A DNA stretch of 9,097 nt, from assembly GCA_902478425.1 (NCBI GenBank), contig CABSKV010000058.1:1-9097 (forward strand), in the 5' to 3' direction. Shown piece by piece: positions 1-6,035 of this stretch. The stretch's first letter is position 1. Each line of letters begins with the position of its first letter. The notes under the pieces are model-generated. The model was given only the letters and a program-made list of their open reading frames with translations. It ran no database searches and was not told the origin of the DNA. The translations under genes were made by a program, and so were the position numbers. The DNA comes from an uncultured Coriobacteriia bacterium. GTDB taxonomy: Bacteria > Actinomycetota > Coriobacteriia > Coriobacteriales > QAMH01.

Positions 1-1
1 C

Positions 2-1126
2 TACGACACTGAGCTCGCCGATTGCATCACGTCGCTTGCCGCTACCGAGGGCTTCCCCGCCGGTACCGAGGGCGAGCGTGATCCGTCCATCGACCACGCG
101 ACCTACATCCCGCTCTACTTCGTGGACAAGTTCTACCGCGATTACGAGGTCGTGCGCATCGGCCTGTCGGGCTATGGCCCCGTAGAGCACTATCACCTCG
201 GCCAGCTCATCGCACAAGCGGTCGAGAAGCTCGGGCGCCGCGCCGTGCTCATCGCGAGCGGCGACCTCTCGCACAAGCTCACCCACGACGGCCCCTACGG
301 CTTCGCGCCCGAAGGCCCCGTCTTCGACGAGCAGATCACCGAGGCGATGGCGCAGGGCGATTTCATGCGCATCCTGGGCTTCGACGAGAACTTCAGCGAC
401 AAGGCCGCCGAGTGTGGCCTGCGCTCGTTTCAGATCATGACCGGCGCCCTGGACGGCAAGAGCGTGGACGCGCGCCTGCTCTCGTACGAGGGCCCCTTCG
501 GCGTGGGTTACGCCGTCGCATCCTTCGTCGTGACAGGCGATGATGACACGCGTCGCTTTGGCGAGCGTTACGAAGACGAGCAGCGGGAGCGCGTCCAGGA
601 AGCGCGTGCGAGTGAGGACGAGTACGTCGCGCTTGCCCGTGCGAGCGTCGAGCATTTCGTACGCGAGCATACGCCGCTTGAGCGCCCCAGCGGTCTGCCC
701 GATGACATGCTCACGCAACGGGCAGGCGTCTTCGTGTCCCTGCACGAGCATGGCCGCCTGCGTGGTTGCATCGGCACCATCGGCCCCGTCACGCCCTGCA
801 TCGCCGACGAGATCATCCGCAACGGCATCTCGGCATGCAGCGAGGATCCGCGCTTCGACCCCATACGCGAGTCGGAGCTCGACCAGCTCGAGATCAGTGT
901 CGACGTGCTGGGAGAGGCGCAGGACATAGCCTCGACCGACGAGCTCGACCCGCAGCGCTATGGCGTCATCGTCACCAACGGCGTGCGTCGCGGTCTACTG
1001 CTGCCCATGCTCGATGGTGTCGACACGGTCGAAGAGCAAGTCGATATCGCCTGCCGCAAAGCCGGTATCGTGCCCGGCGAGCCCGGCACCACGCTGCAGC
1101 GCTTCGAAGTCGTCCGCCACAAATGA
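2..1126 (+). CDS. Fused MEMO1-family / AMMECR1-domain protein (AmmeMemoRadiSam proteins B+A), 5' end outside the window
   Basis: The reading frame is open from the left edge, so the start and roughly the first half of the MEMO domain are missing; the GTG at 122 lies inside the conserved stretch YIPLYFVDKFY and is not a believable start. The first part (to about base 530) is MEMO/class III dioxygenase-like: it shows SGDLSH and the AAECG motif, whose Cys matches the conserved metal-site Cys of MEMO1; the two metal-ligand His of the family would lie upstream of the window. From about base 615 to the end is a complete AMMECR1 domain with the signature RLRGCIGT (about 750-775), DPRFDP, and a C-terminal LLLP...VDTVEEQ...ACRKAGI. 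The fold combination and the radical SAM gene that follows define the AmmeMemoRadiSam system. The biochemical role of the bacterial system is not established to my knowledge. Identity is certain at family level; function is open. Confidence 0.93.
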   Translation, partial: YDTELADCITSLAATEGFPAGTEGERDPSIDHATYIPLYFVDKFYRDYEVVRIGLSGYGPVEHYHLGQLIAQAVEKLGRRAVLIASGDLSHKLTHDGPYGFAPEGPVFDEQITEAMAQGDFMRILGFDENFSDKAAECGLRSFQIMTGALDGKSVDARLLSYEGPFGVGYAVASFVVTGDDDTRRFGERYEDEQRERVQEARASEDEYVALARASVEHFVREHTPLERPSGLPDDMLTQRAGVFVSLHEHGRLRGCIGTIGPVTPCIADEIIRNGISACSEDPRFDPIRESELDQLEISVDVLGEAQDIASTDELDPQRYGVIVTNGVRRGLLLPMLDGVDTVEEQVDIACRKAGIVPGEPGTTLQRFEVVRHK

Positions 1127-1158
1127 GACAAAAATCGCCGGGGCACTTTTGTCTCATT
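1122..1158. repeat. Perfect 12-bp inverted repeat between amrB-A and amrS
   Basis: AATGAGACAAAA (1122-1133) is mirrored exactly by TTTTGTCTCATT (1147-1158) around a 13-base G+C-rich centre. The left arm contains the TGA stop of the upstream gene. There is no T-run after the right arm, so it is not a standard intrinsic terminator on the + strand. It could be an RNA hairpin at the operon junction, a palindromic protein site or a copy of a dispersed intergenic repeat; the sequence alone does not decide. Confidence 0.8.
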
Positions 1159-1203
1159 ATCGGGCGGTACCAGCAATAAAGCGCATCGCATGTAAGGAGC
1201 ATC

Positions 1204-1923
1204 ATGAAGGTCACGTCACTTGGCTTTGATCCCATCGAGAAGAAGCCCCTTGCCCGCTATAAGCCCGGTTCGATGATCCTGTCGGTTGGCAGCCTGGGTT
1301 GCACGATGCGTTGCCCCTGGTGCCAGAACCACACGATCGCCCAACCAGATGACCCGTCATCCGTGCCGACGCGCGAGATGAGCGCCGAAGAGCTCGTCGA
1401 CAAGGCGCTCGCGCTCGTGGACGAGGGAAACATCGGCCTTGCCTACACCTACAACGAGCCGCTCATGCGCTGGCGCGAGGTGCTCGAGTGTGCGCGGGCC
1501 ATCCACGAAGCCGGCCTCGACAACGTCGCCGTCACGAACGGCCTCATCGCGCCCGACAAGCTCGCACAGCTCCTCCCCTACATCGATGCGTTCAACATCG
1601 ACCTCAAGGGCTTCTCGCAAGATGTCTACGACATCACCGGTGGCAAGCTCGAAACGGTCAAGAACACGATCGAGCAGGCGCACGAGGATGCGCATGTCGA
1701 GGTGACGACGTTGCTCATCCCCGGTGTCAACGATGATATGGAGCTGCTCGACGAAGAGGCCTCGTGGCTCGCGAGCATCGACGAGGACATGCCGCTGCAC
1801 CTCACCCGCTTCTTCCCGCAATATCGTTACGCAGACCGTCCGGCATCGCCCCTTCCCACGCTCATGGAGGCCCATGAGGTCGCTTCCCGCCACCTCAACG
1901 ACGTGCTGCTGGGAAATGTGTAG
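1204..1923 (+). CDS. amrS: AmmeMemoRadiSam system radical SAM enzyme, N-terminally short form
   Basis: This is a 239-residue radical SAM protein. C33, C37 and C40 form the CxxxCxxC motif for the 4Fe-4S cluster in GCTMRCPWCQN. Other family marks are DPIEKKPL (9-16), YTYNEPL (81-87), VTNG (110-113), NIDLKGF (131-137) and the C-terminal LTRFFPQYRY (200-209), matching the HxSRFxPxY-type motif of AmrS. Typical AmrS proteins are about 330-350 residues and carry an N-terminal Cys-rich segment before the DPIEKKPL motif; here the protein begins almost at that motif. The start is well supported by AAGGAG at 1194-1199, and the preceding 77 bases hold an inverted repeat rather than coding sequence, so shortness seems real. 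It follows the fused MEMO-AMMECR1 gene on the same strand, probably as one operon. It is expected to generate a 5'-deoxyadenosyl radical; the substrate is unknown. Confidence 0.92.
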   Translation: MKVTSLGFDPIEKKPLARYKPGSMILSVGSLGCTMRCPWCQNHTIAQPDDPSSVPTREMSAEELVDKALALVDEGNIGLAYTYNEPLMRWREVLECARAIHEAGLDNVAVTNGLIAPDKLAQLLPYIDAFNIDLKGFSQDVYDITGGKLETVKNTIEQAHEDAHVEVTTLLIPGVNDDMELLDEEASWLASIDEDMPLHLTRFFPQYRYADRPASPLPTLMEAHEVASRHLNDVLLGNV

Positions 1924-1929
1924 ACACGC

Positions 1930-1958
1930 AAAAAAGGGGCCGCGATTGCGACCCCTTT
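1930..1958 (-). terminator. Intrinsic terminator of the tRNA-Ser gene
   Basis: Read on the minus strand, an 11-bp stem (arms 1948-1958 and 1933-1943, one G-U pair, loop AAUC) is followed by a run of U that starts in the stem (bases 1935-1930). It begins 10 bases after the CCA end of tRNA-Ser. On the + strand the same stem has one C-A mismatch and only three trailing U, so it may stop amrS transcription only weakly. Confidence 0.85.
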
Positions 1959-1968
1959 CAATTCATGC

Positions 1969-2061
1969 TGGCGGAGGGATAGGGATTTGAACCCTAGGTA
2001 CCGCTCTAAACGGCACACACGATTTCCAATCGTGCTCTTTAAGCCACTCGGACATCCCTCC
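1969..2061 (-). tRNA. tRNA-Ser, anticodon GGA, CCA encoded
   Basis: A 93-base class II tRNA. On the minus strand the acceptor strand GGAGGGA (2061-2055) pairs with TCCCTCC (1979-1973), followed by discriminator G73 and an encoded CCA (1971-1969). The anticodon stem CACGA/TCGTG encloses loop TTGGAAA, with anticodon GGA at 2027-2025, reading UCC and UCU. A long variable arm with a GCCG/CGGT stem, as expected for serine, precedes a T arm with 5-bp stem TAGGG/CCCTA and loop TTCAAAT. G73 and the long variable arm are serine identity elements. The gene lies just downstream of ddl on the same strand but has its own possible promoter and a terminator. Confidence 0.98.
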
Positions 2062-2069
2062 GCATGTGC

Positions 2070-2083
2070 TTGGGCGCGCCCAA
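2070..2083. repeat. 14-bp perfect palindrome in the tRNA-Ser leader
   Basis: TTGGGCGCGCCCAA reads the same on both strands and lies 9 bases upstream of the mature tRNA 5' end. In RNA it could form a short hairpin in the precursor leader; it has no T-run. It could equally be chance in G+C-rich DNA or part of a ddl 3' end structure. Confidence 0.5.
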
Positions 2084-2091
2084 ACGGCGCG

Positions 2092-2110
2092 GTTTGCTAG
2101 TATAGCAAAC
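2092..2110. repeat. 8-3-8 inverted repeat between ddl and tRNA-Ser
   Basis: GTTTGCTA (2092-2099) and TAGCAAAC (2103-2110) are perfect mirror arms with a 3-base centre. The right end touches the stop codon of ddl (2111-2113), and the centre carries the candidate -10 element of tRNA-Ser. It is not followed by a T-run in the ddl direction. Confidence 0.65.
2099..2104 (-). promoter_or_regulatory. Candidate -10 element for tRNA-Ser
   Basis: TATACT on the minus strand differs from TATAAT at one base and would place transcription start near 2092, about 30 bases before the mature tRNA. A matching -35 is weak: TCGAAG at a 17-bp spacing, inside the 3' end of ddl. Transcription through from ddl is the alternative. 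Confidence 0.4.
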
Positions 2111-3073
2111 TCACGCGTGCTCTTCGAGGGCAAGTTCCACGAGCATGCGACACAGCGCGCCAAAGGAGATGCCGACCGTCCCCGCCGTATCGGGCAGCAG
2201 CGAGGTTGAGGTCATGCCAGGCAGCGTATTTGTCTCGATTGCCCAGCACTCGCCATTCTCGTCGACGAAGATATCCGTGCGCGATACGCCGCGGCATCCA
2301 AGCGCCGCATGGGCACGCAGCGCCATCTCCTGGCATGCCGCCGTCACGCGATCGTCGAGACGCGCGGGAATGATGTGCTTGGAGCCACCGGCGGCGTATT
2401 TTGCCGTAAAGTCATAGGTGGTGCTTTCGCCTTGCGGAACGATCTCGATGACGGGGAGCGCCTCGGGTTCGTTATTGCCAAGCACGGCAACCGTCGTCTC
2501 GGTCCCCTTGATGTACTTCTCGACGATAACCGTATCGTCGAAGGTGAACGCGTCCGCGATGGCCTCTTCGAGTTCGAGAGCGCCCTCTACGATGTAGACG
2601 CCGAGCGACGAGCCCTGGTGCACGGCCTTCACGACGACCTTCTCGCCCAGCTCGTCAATGATGGAGGCGGCATCGCGCTTGTCCTCGGGATGGATGACGA
2701 CCCACGGCGCGGTGTTGAGGCCAGCCGCCTTGTAGATGACCTTGGCGCGCTCCTTGTCCATCGCCAGGGCACTCGCCAGCACGCCGGAGCCCGTGTAGGG
2801 CAGCCCCAAAAGCTCGCAAAATCCCTGGATGCAGCCATCTTCGCCATACTTGCCGTGTAGCGCGAGGAACACGACGGAGGGTTTCTCGTCGGCTATCTGC
2901 TGCAGCGCGTTGTCGTCGGCGGGATCGATCTCGACGACCTCGAATCCTTCTCCGCGCAGCGCCTCAGCACAGGCCGCTCCGGACTTGAGGGAAATCTCAC
3001 GTTCGCCGCTCTTGCCTCCTTTGAGCAAAACGACCTTGGTCACTGCGGGTTCGCACGGCTTGGTGATAATCAT
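2111..3073 (-). CDS. ddl: D-alanine--D-alanine ligase
   Basis: ATP-grasp ligase that joins two D-alanines in the cytoplasm for peptidoglycan precursor synthesis. Read from ATG 3073 it has 320 residues, the usual Ddl length. Visible family motifs in order: GGKSGEREISL (residues 19-29, with E24 the D-Ala-binding Glu), ALHGKYGEDG, YTGSGVLASALAMDK, the ATP-lid glycine segment QGSSLGV, EKYIKGTETTVAV, the omega-loop Tyr in YDFTAKY, and the Mg/ATP site RTDIFVD...ETNTLPGMTSTSLLP. The omega-loop Lys-Tyr pair favours D-Ala-D-Ala over VanA-type D-lactate activity. GTG 3136 and ATG 3094 are in frame, but neither has a ribosome-binding site; ATG 3073 has GAGAGG six bases upstream. It is divergent from rlmN and followed by tRNA-Ser. 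Confidence 0.95.
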   Translation of the reverse strand: MIITKPCEPAVTKVVLLKGGKSGEREISLKSGAACAEALRGEGFEVVEIDPADDNALQQIADEKPSVVFLALHGKYGEDGCIQGFCELLGLPYTGSGVLASALAMDKERAKVIYKAAGLNTAPWVVIHPEDKRDAASIIDELGEKVVVKAVHQGSSLGVYIVEGALELEEAIADAFTFDDTVIVEKYIKGTETTVAVLGNNEPEALPVIEIVPQGESTTYDFTAKYAAGGSKHIIPARLDDRVTAACQEMALRAHAALGCRGVSRTDIFVDENGECWAIETNTLPGMTSTSLLPDTAGTVGISFGALCRMLVELALEEHA

Positions 3074-3115
3074 GGTTGGCCTCTCATGGAGCATCGGGCG
3101 ATATGTCGAGCAAAA

Positions 3116-3124
3116 TGGTATCGT
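3116..3124 (+). promoter_or_regulatory. Possible extended -10 promoter for rlmN
   Basis: TGGTATCGT fits the extended -10 form TGnTAnnnT and lies about 32 bases before the rlmN ATG, in the 83-base gap between the divergent ddl and rlmN starts. No convincing -35 is visible. The same bases read on the other strand (TACGAT or TACCAT) could serve ddl, so this is a weak call. Confidence 0.3.
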
Positions 3125-3156
3125 AAGGGCTGTCACTGCGTCTAGACGAGGTTTTC

Positions 3157-4203
3157 ATGAAAGAGAAGCGCGACATCAAATCGCTGAGCCACGTCGAGCT
3201 CGAGTCTCTTATCGAGGAGCTCGGCCAGCCGCGTTTTCGCGTCAGGCAAATCGAGGAGTGGCTATACCTTCGCGACTGCTCTATTATCTCAAAAATGGAT
3301 AATATACCCAAGGCGTTACGGGAGCAGCTCGACGAACGCTTCTTCATCGGATCGCTCACTCTTGTCACCCGACAGGTATCCGAGGATGGCACGCGCAAGT
3401 ACCTCTTCGAGCTTCCCAGCGGGGCGCATGTCGAGACCGTGGGCATCCCCTCTACCGATGATGGGCGTCTGACGGTTTGCTTCTCCTCGCAGGCGGGGTG
3501 TCCCATGGGCTGTACCTTCTGCGCGACGGGCCGCGCGGGGTTTACCTGCAACCTCACGAGTGGCGAGATGTACGATCAGGTCAAGCTCGTATCCGAGGAC
3601 TTTGGCATGCGCGTCACAAACGTCGTGTGCATGGGTCAGGGCGAGCCATTCCTCAACTACGATGCCGTGCTCGAAGCATTGCGTCGCATGAACGCGAAGG
3701 TGGGGCTTGGCATAGGCGCACGGCACATCACCGTTTCGACTTGCGGGTTGCTTGAGGGCATCCGGCGCTTCTCGCACGAGCCCGAGCAGTTCACGCTCGC
3801 CATCTCGCTCCATGCGGCTATCCAGGAAACACGTGATGCGCTCATGCCTGGCGTATCGGGTATCTCTCTCGAAGAGCTCCGCGGCGTGATGAAAGAATAT
3901 GGAGAGATCACCAAGCGGCGCCCCTCCTTTGAGTATGCGCTCATCAAGGATGTCAACGATGACGAAGGGCACGTCGCGGCCATCGTCAACTTCTGCAAGG
4001 GCATGCTCTGTCACGTCAATTTGATTCCACTGAACCCCATAATCCCAGGTCAGGAGGCTGATGGCATGCTGGTCCCCTCGGATAGGACCGCATACGTATC
4101 ACGCGAGCTCAGCGCCCATGGTATCGAGAACTCCATCAGAAAGTCTCGCGGAAAAGACATCGACGGAGCCTGTGGTCAGCTCCGTCAACGCATGGAAAAA
4201 TGA
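3157..4203 (+). CDS. rlmN: Dual-specificity 23S rRNA/tRNA adenine-C2 methyltransferase RlmN
   Basis: Radical SAM methyltransferase expected to methylate C2 of A2503 in 23S rRNA and of A37 in some tRNAs. The 348-residue length is usual. The cluster motif is C115-x3-C119-x2-C122 in AGCPMGCTFCATG. C108, seven residues before the cluster, and C339 in GKDIDGACGQL are the counterparts of the E. coli catalytic pair C118 and C355, so the methyl-cysteine mechanism is intact. GQGEPFLNYD and the N-terminal RFRVRQIEEWLY helix are family marks. ATG 3157 has GAGG at 3148-3151. RlmN rather than Cfr is favoured by the GAGG-led N-terminal domain length and origin-near core context, with no mobile DNA around. 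It runs towards parB, leaving 13 bases and no visible terminator. Confidence 0.96.
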   Translation: MKEKRDIKSLSHVELESLIEELGQPRFRVRQIEEWLYLRDCSIISKMDNIPKALREQLDERFFIGSLTLVTRQVSEDGTRKYLFELPSGAHVETVGIPSTDDGRLTVCFSSQAGCPMGCTFCATGRAGFTCNLTSGEMYDQVKLVSEDFGMRVTNVVCMGQGEPFLNYDAVLEALRRMNAKVGLGIGARHITVSTCGLLEGIRRFSHEPEQFTLAISLHAAIQETRDALMPGVSGISLEELRGVMKEYGEITKRRPSFEYALIKDVNDDEGHVAAIVNFCKGMLCHVNLIPLNPIIPGQEADGMLVPSDRTAYVSRELSAHGIENSIRKSRGKDIDGACGQLRQRMEK

Positions 4204-4216
4204 TATGTAGCCTGGT

Positions 4217-5065
4217 TTAGCGAATCAGGTTGAAGATCCTCTGGAGATCGTCCTCGTCCTTGAACTCAATTTCGATCTTGTTCTTGCCGCGCGAGGACTT
4301 GATGCGCACTTGCGTATCAAGCTCGCGTCGCAGTTCCTTCGCGACGAGCTTATAGCTGCGCGGCATTGGTGCGCGCTTTGCGCGCTCGGTCGAACCAGAA
4401 GCAACGAGACGCGCGATGTTCTCTGCTTCACGCACCGTCAGGTGCTCGGCGATGATCTTGTCGGCGAGGTTGGTGCGCTTGTCTTCTTCGGGAATCGAGA
4501 GGATTGCTCGTGCGTGACCTGCGGTAAGAGCACCATCGTACACATAATCCTGCACCTGCTGCGGCAAATCGAGAAGACGCAGGGAGTTTGCGACGGTGGA
4601 GCGTGACTTCGAAACAGCTGCGGCAAGTTCCGCCTGCGTGAGATCTCCTCGTGCCATCAGGTCCTTGTATCCACGTGCCTCTTCGATTGCGTTCAGGTCG
4701 GAACGCTGGAGATTCTCGACAAGGGCAATTCGCAATGCCTGCTCGTCATCCATCTCGACGATGCGCACGGGAACAGACTCGAGACCGGCAATCTTGCTTG
4801 CCTGCCAACGCCTCTCACCTGCGACGATTTGATATTTGCCGTCTTTAGGACGAACGATAATCGCTTGGAGAAGACCCTCTTTGCGAATCGAATCTGCGAG
4901 GTTTGCGAGTTCTTCCTCGTCAAATACCTTACGGGGTTGATCGGGACTGGGTTCAATAAGCGCTATCTCAAGCTCTTCCTGGCTTGTTCCACTTCCGGAT
5001 TCCATTGACGCATCTGCAATGAGAGCACTTAATCCCTTACCAAGTCCACCTTTTTTCGTAGCCAT
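4217..5065 (-). CDS. parB: Chromosome-partitioning protein ParB, parS-binding CTPase clamp
   Basis: ParB binds parS near the origin, loads as a CTP-dependent sliding clamp and recruits ParA and SMC. The 282-residue protein starts with GLGKGLSALI (7-16), the ParA-stimulating segment. The CTPase N-domain carries PDQPRKVF (41-48), GERR (83-86) and ENLQRSDLNAIEEA (117-130). A helix-turn-helix for parS lies around LTQAELAAAVSKSRSTVANS (142-161), followed by a C-terminal dimerisation region. After GERR the sequence is WQAS where many ParBs have an Arg (WRAA or YRAA). ATG 5065 is preceded by GGAGGAG. It lies 13 bases after parA, so the two are co-transcribed, and two parS sites lie upstream of parA. 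Confidence 0.97.
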   Translation of the reverse strand: MATKKGGLGKGLSALIADASMESGSGTSQEELEIALIEPSPDQPRKVFDEEELANLADSIRKEGLLQAIIVRPKDGKYQIVAGERRWQASKIAGLESVPVRIVEMDDEQALRIALVENLQRSDLNAIEEARGYKDLMARGDLTQAELAAAVSKSRSTVANSLRLLDLPQQVQDYVYDGALTAGHARAILSIPEEDKRTNLADKIIAEHLTVREAENIARLVASGSTERAKRAPMPRSYKLVAKELRRELDTQVRIKSSRGKNKIEIEFKDEDDLQRIFNLIR

Positions 5066-5078
5066 GAGCTCCTCCGTC

Positions 5079-5894
5079 TCAACTTAGCTTCTTGTAGCGT
5101 TTAATGACCTCTTTGGCCAAGTCTCTATATGCTTCCGCGCCCTTTCCATTGGGCTCGTATTCGGTAATCGGCTCACCATAACTCGGCGCTTCCGATATAC
5201 GGACGGTTCTGGGAATGCGCGTCTTGAAGACCTTGTCGCCGAATACGTTCTCCACTTCGTTTGCAACATCCTTGGAGAGAGTCGTGCGTTTGTCATACAT
5301 CGTAATGACTACACCAAACACATCAAGGTTCGGATTAATGCGTTTTTTGACCATATTCATTGAATCGATGATTTTTGACAAACCTTCAAGTGCATAGAAC
5401 TCACACTGAATGGGAATGATAAGTTGGTCTGCAGCCGCAAGAGCGTTCACGGTGAGAAGACCCAACGACGGAGGACAGTCTATAAGGATGAAGTCGAAGT
5501 CATCCTTCACGTCTTTCAGCGCATCGCTCAAGCGAAACTCACGTGCAATCTCGTCCACGAGCTTTGTCTCAGCACCTGCAAGATCAATCGTTGCGGGAAG
5601 CAACCACATATTATTGGTATCTGTCTTGCTAATGGCATCCTCTGTCTTAACGTCATCATCAACAAGGCAGTTATACGTGCTGATTTCGCATTTGGTCTTA
5701 TCGTAGCCAACACCTGTCGTTGCGTTTCCCTGGGCATCCAGATCGACGAGGAGCACCTTGTACTTCTTCTCTCCCAGCGCTGCACCAAGGTTTACGGCTG
5801 TCGTAGACTTACCGACACCACCCTTTTGGTTGATTACTGCGAGAATCAAAGGGTCCTTCGATGCGTCTTTTCTTTTTGCTTCTTTGAATTCCAC
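5079..5894 (-). CDS. parA: Chromosome-partitioning ATPase ParA (Soj type)
   Basis: Deviant Walker ATPase that binds nonspecific DNA as an ATP dimer and moves ParB-parS complexes. Read from GTG 5894 it has 271 residues with the deviant Walker A KGGVGKS (24-30), the DLDAQGNAT segment (51-59) and the Walker B FILIDCPPSLGLLT. There is no long N-terminal helix-turn-helix domain, which fits a chromosomal ParA rather than an F/P1 plasmid type. An in-frame TTG at 5951 would add 19 residues, but it lacks a ribosome-binding site and would overlap the candidate promoter; the GTG has AAAGGA five bases upstream. The intergenic parS pair upstream and parB downstream complete the segregation locus. Confidence 0.96.
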   Translation of the reverse strand: MEFKEAKRKDASKDPLILAVINQKGGVGKSTTAVNLGAALGEKKYKVLLVDLDAQGNATTGVGYDKTKCEISTYNCLVDDDVKTEDAISKTDTNNMWLLPATIDLAGAETKLVDEIAREFRLSDALKDVKDDFDFILIDCPPSLGLLTVNALAAADQLIIPIQCEFYALEGLSKIIDSMNMVKKRINPNLDVFGVVITMYDKRTTLSKDVANEVENVFGDKVFKTRIPRTVRISEAPSYGEPITEYEPNGKGAEAYRDLAKEVIKRYKKLS

Positions 5895-5949
5895 GTCGTT
5901 CCTTTCCAAGTTCCTTCTCTTAGCACTTAAAGGAAACTGACCTTGCCAC

Positions 5950-5955
5950 AATATA
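5950..5955 (-). promoter_or_regulatory. Candidate -10 element of the parAB promoter
   Basis: TATATT on the minus strand differs from TATAAT at one base and lies about 55 bases before the parA GTG. With a 17-base spacer the -35 position (5973-5978) falls inside the nearer parS site and has no TTGACA-like sequence. If this is the promoter, ParB on parS would cover it. Confidence 0.4.
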
Positions 5956-5968
5956 CACTACTTTCTTT

Positions 5969-5984
5969 TGTTTCACGTGAAACA
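5969..5984. promoter_or_regulatory. parS site 1 (perfect 16-bp palindrome)
   Basis: TGTTTCACGTGAAACA is the exact canonical bacterial chromosomal parS. It lies between rsmG and parA, immediately upstream of the candidate parAB -10, and is the loading site for the ParB encoded 0.9 kb away. Confidence 0.98.
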
Positions 5985-6006
5985 ATCTGTTTGGCTTCAA
6001 GCAAAA

Positions 6007-6022
6007 TGTTTCACGTGAAACA
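6007..6022. promoter_or_regulatory. parS site 2 (perfect 16-bp palindrome)
   Basis: A second exact TGTTTCACGTGAAACA, its centre 38 bp from that of site 1 and 13 bases from the end of rsmG. The spacing is not a whole number of helical turns at 10.5 bp per turn (about 3.6), so the two sites face different sides of the helix. Confidence 0.98.
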
Positions 6023-6035
6023 TTCCTGATGATGT

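Noticed and set aside
122..124. GTG as the true start of the first gene
   Set aside because: The frame stays open to the left edge and the preceding codons encode conserved MEMO-family sequence (DHATYIPLYF), so the gene begins before the window.
1122..1158. The inverted repeat as an intrinsic terminator of amrB-A
   Set aside because: No U-run follows the stem on the + strand, and a same-strand partner gene follows at once.
2309..2860. A 183-codon open frame antisense to ddl
   Set aside because: Fully inside ddl, whose active-site motifs are all intact on the other strand; no start signal.
3316..4014. A 232-codon open frame antisense to rlmN
   Set aside because: It resembles no known family and lies inside an intact RlmN; long antisense frames are common in G+C-rich coding DNA.
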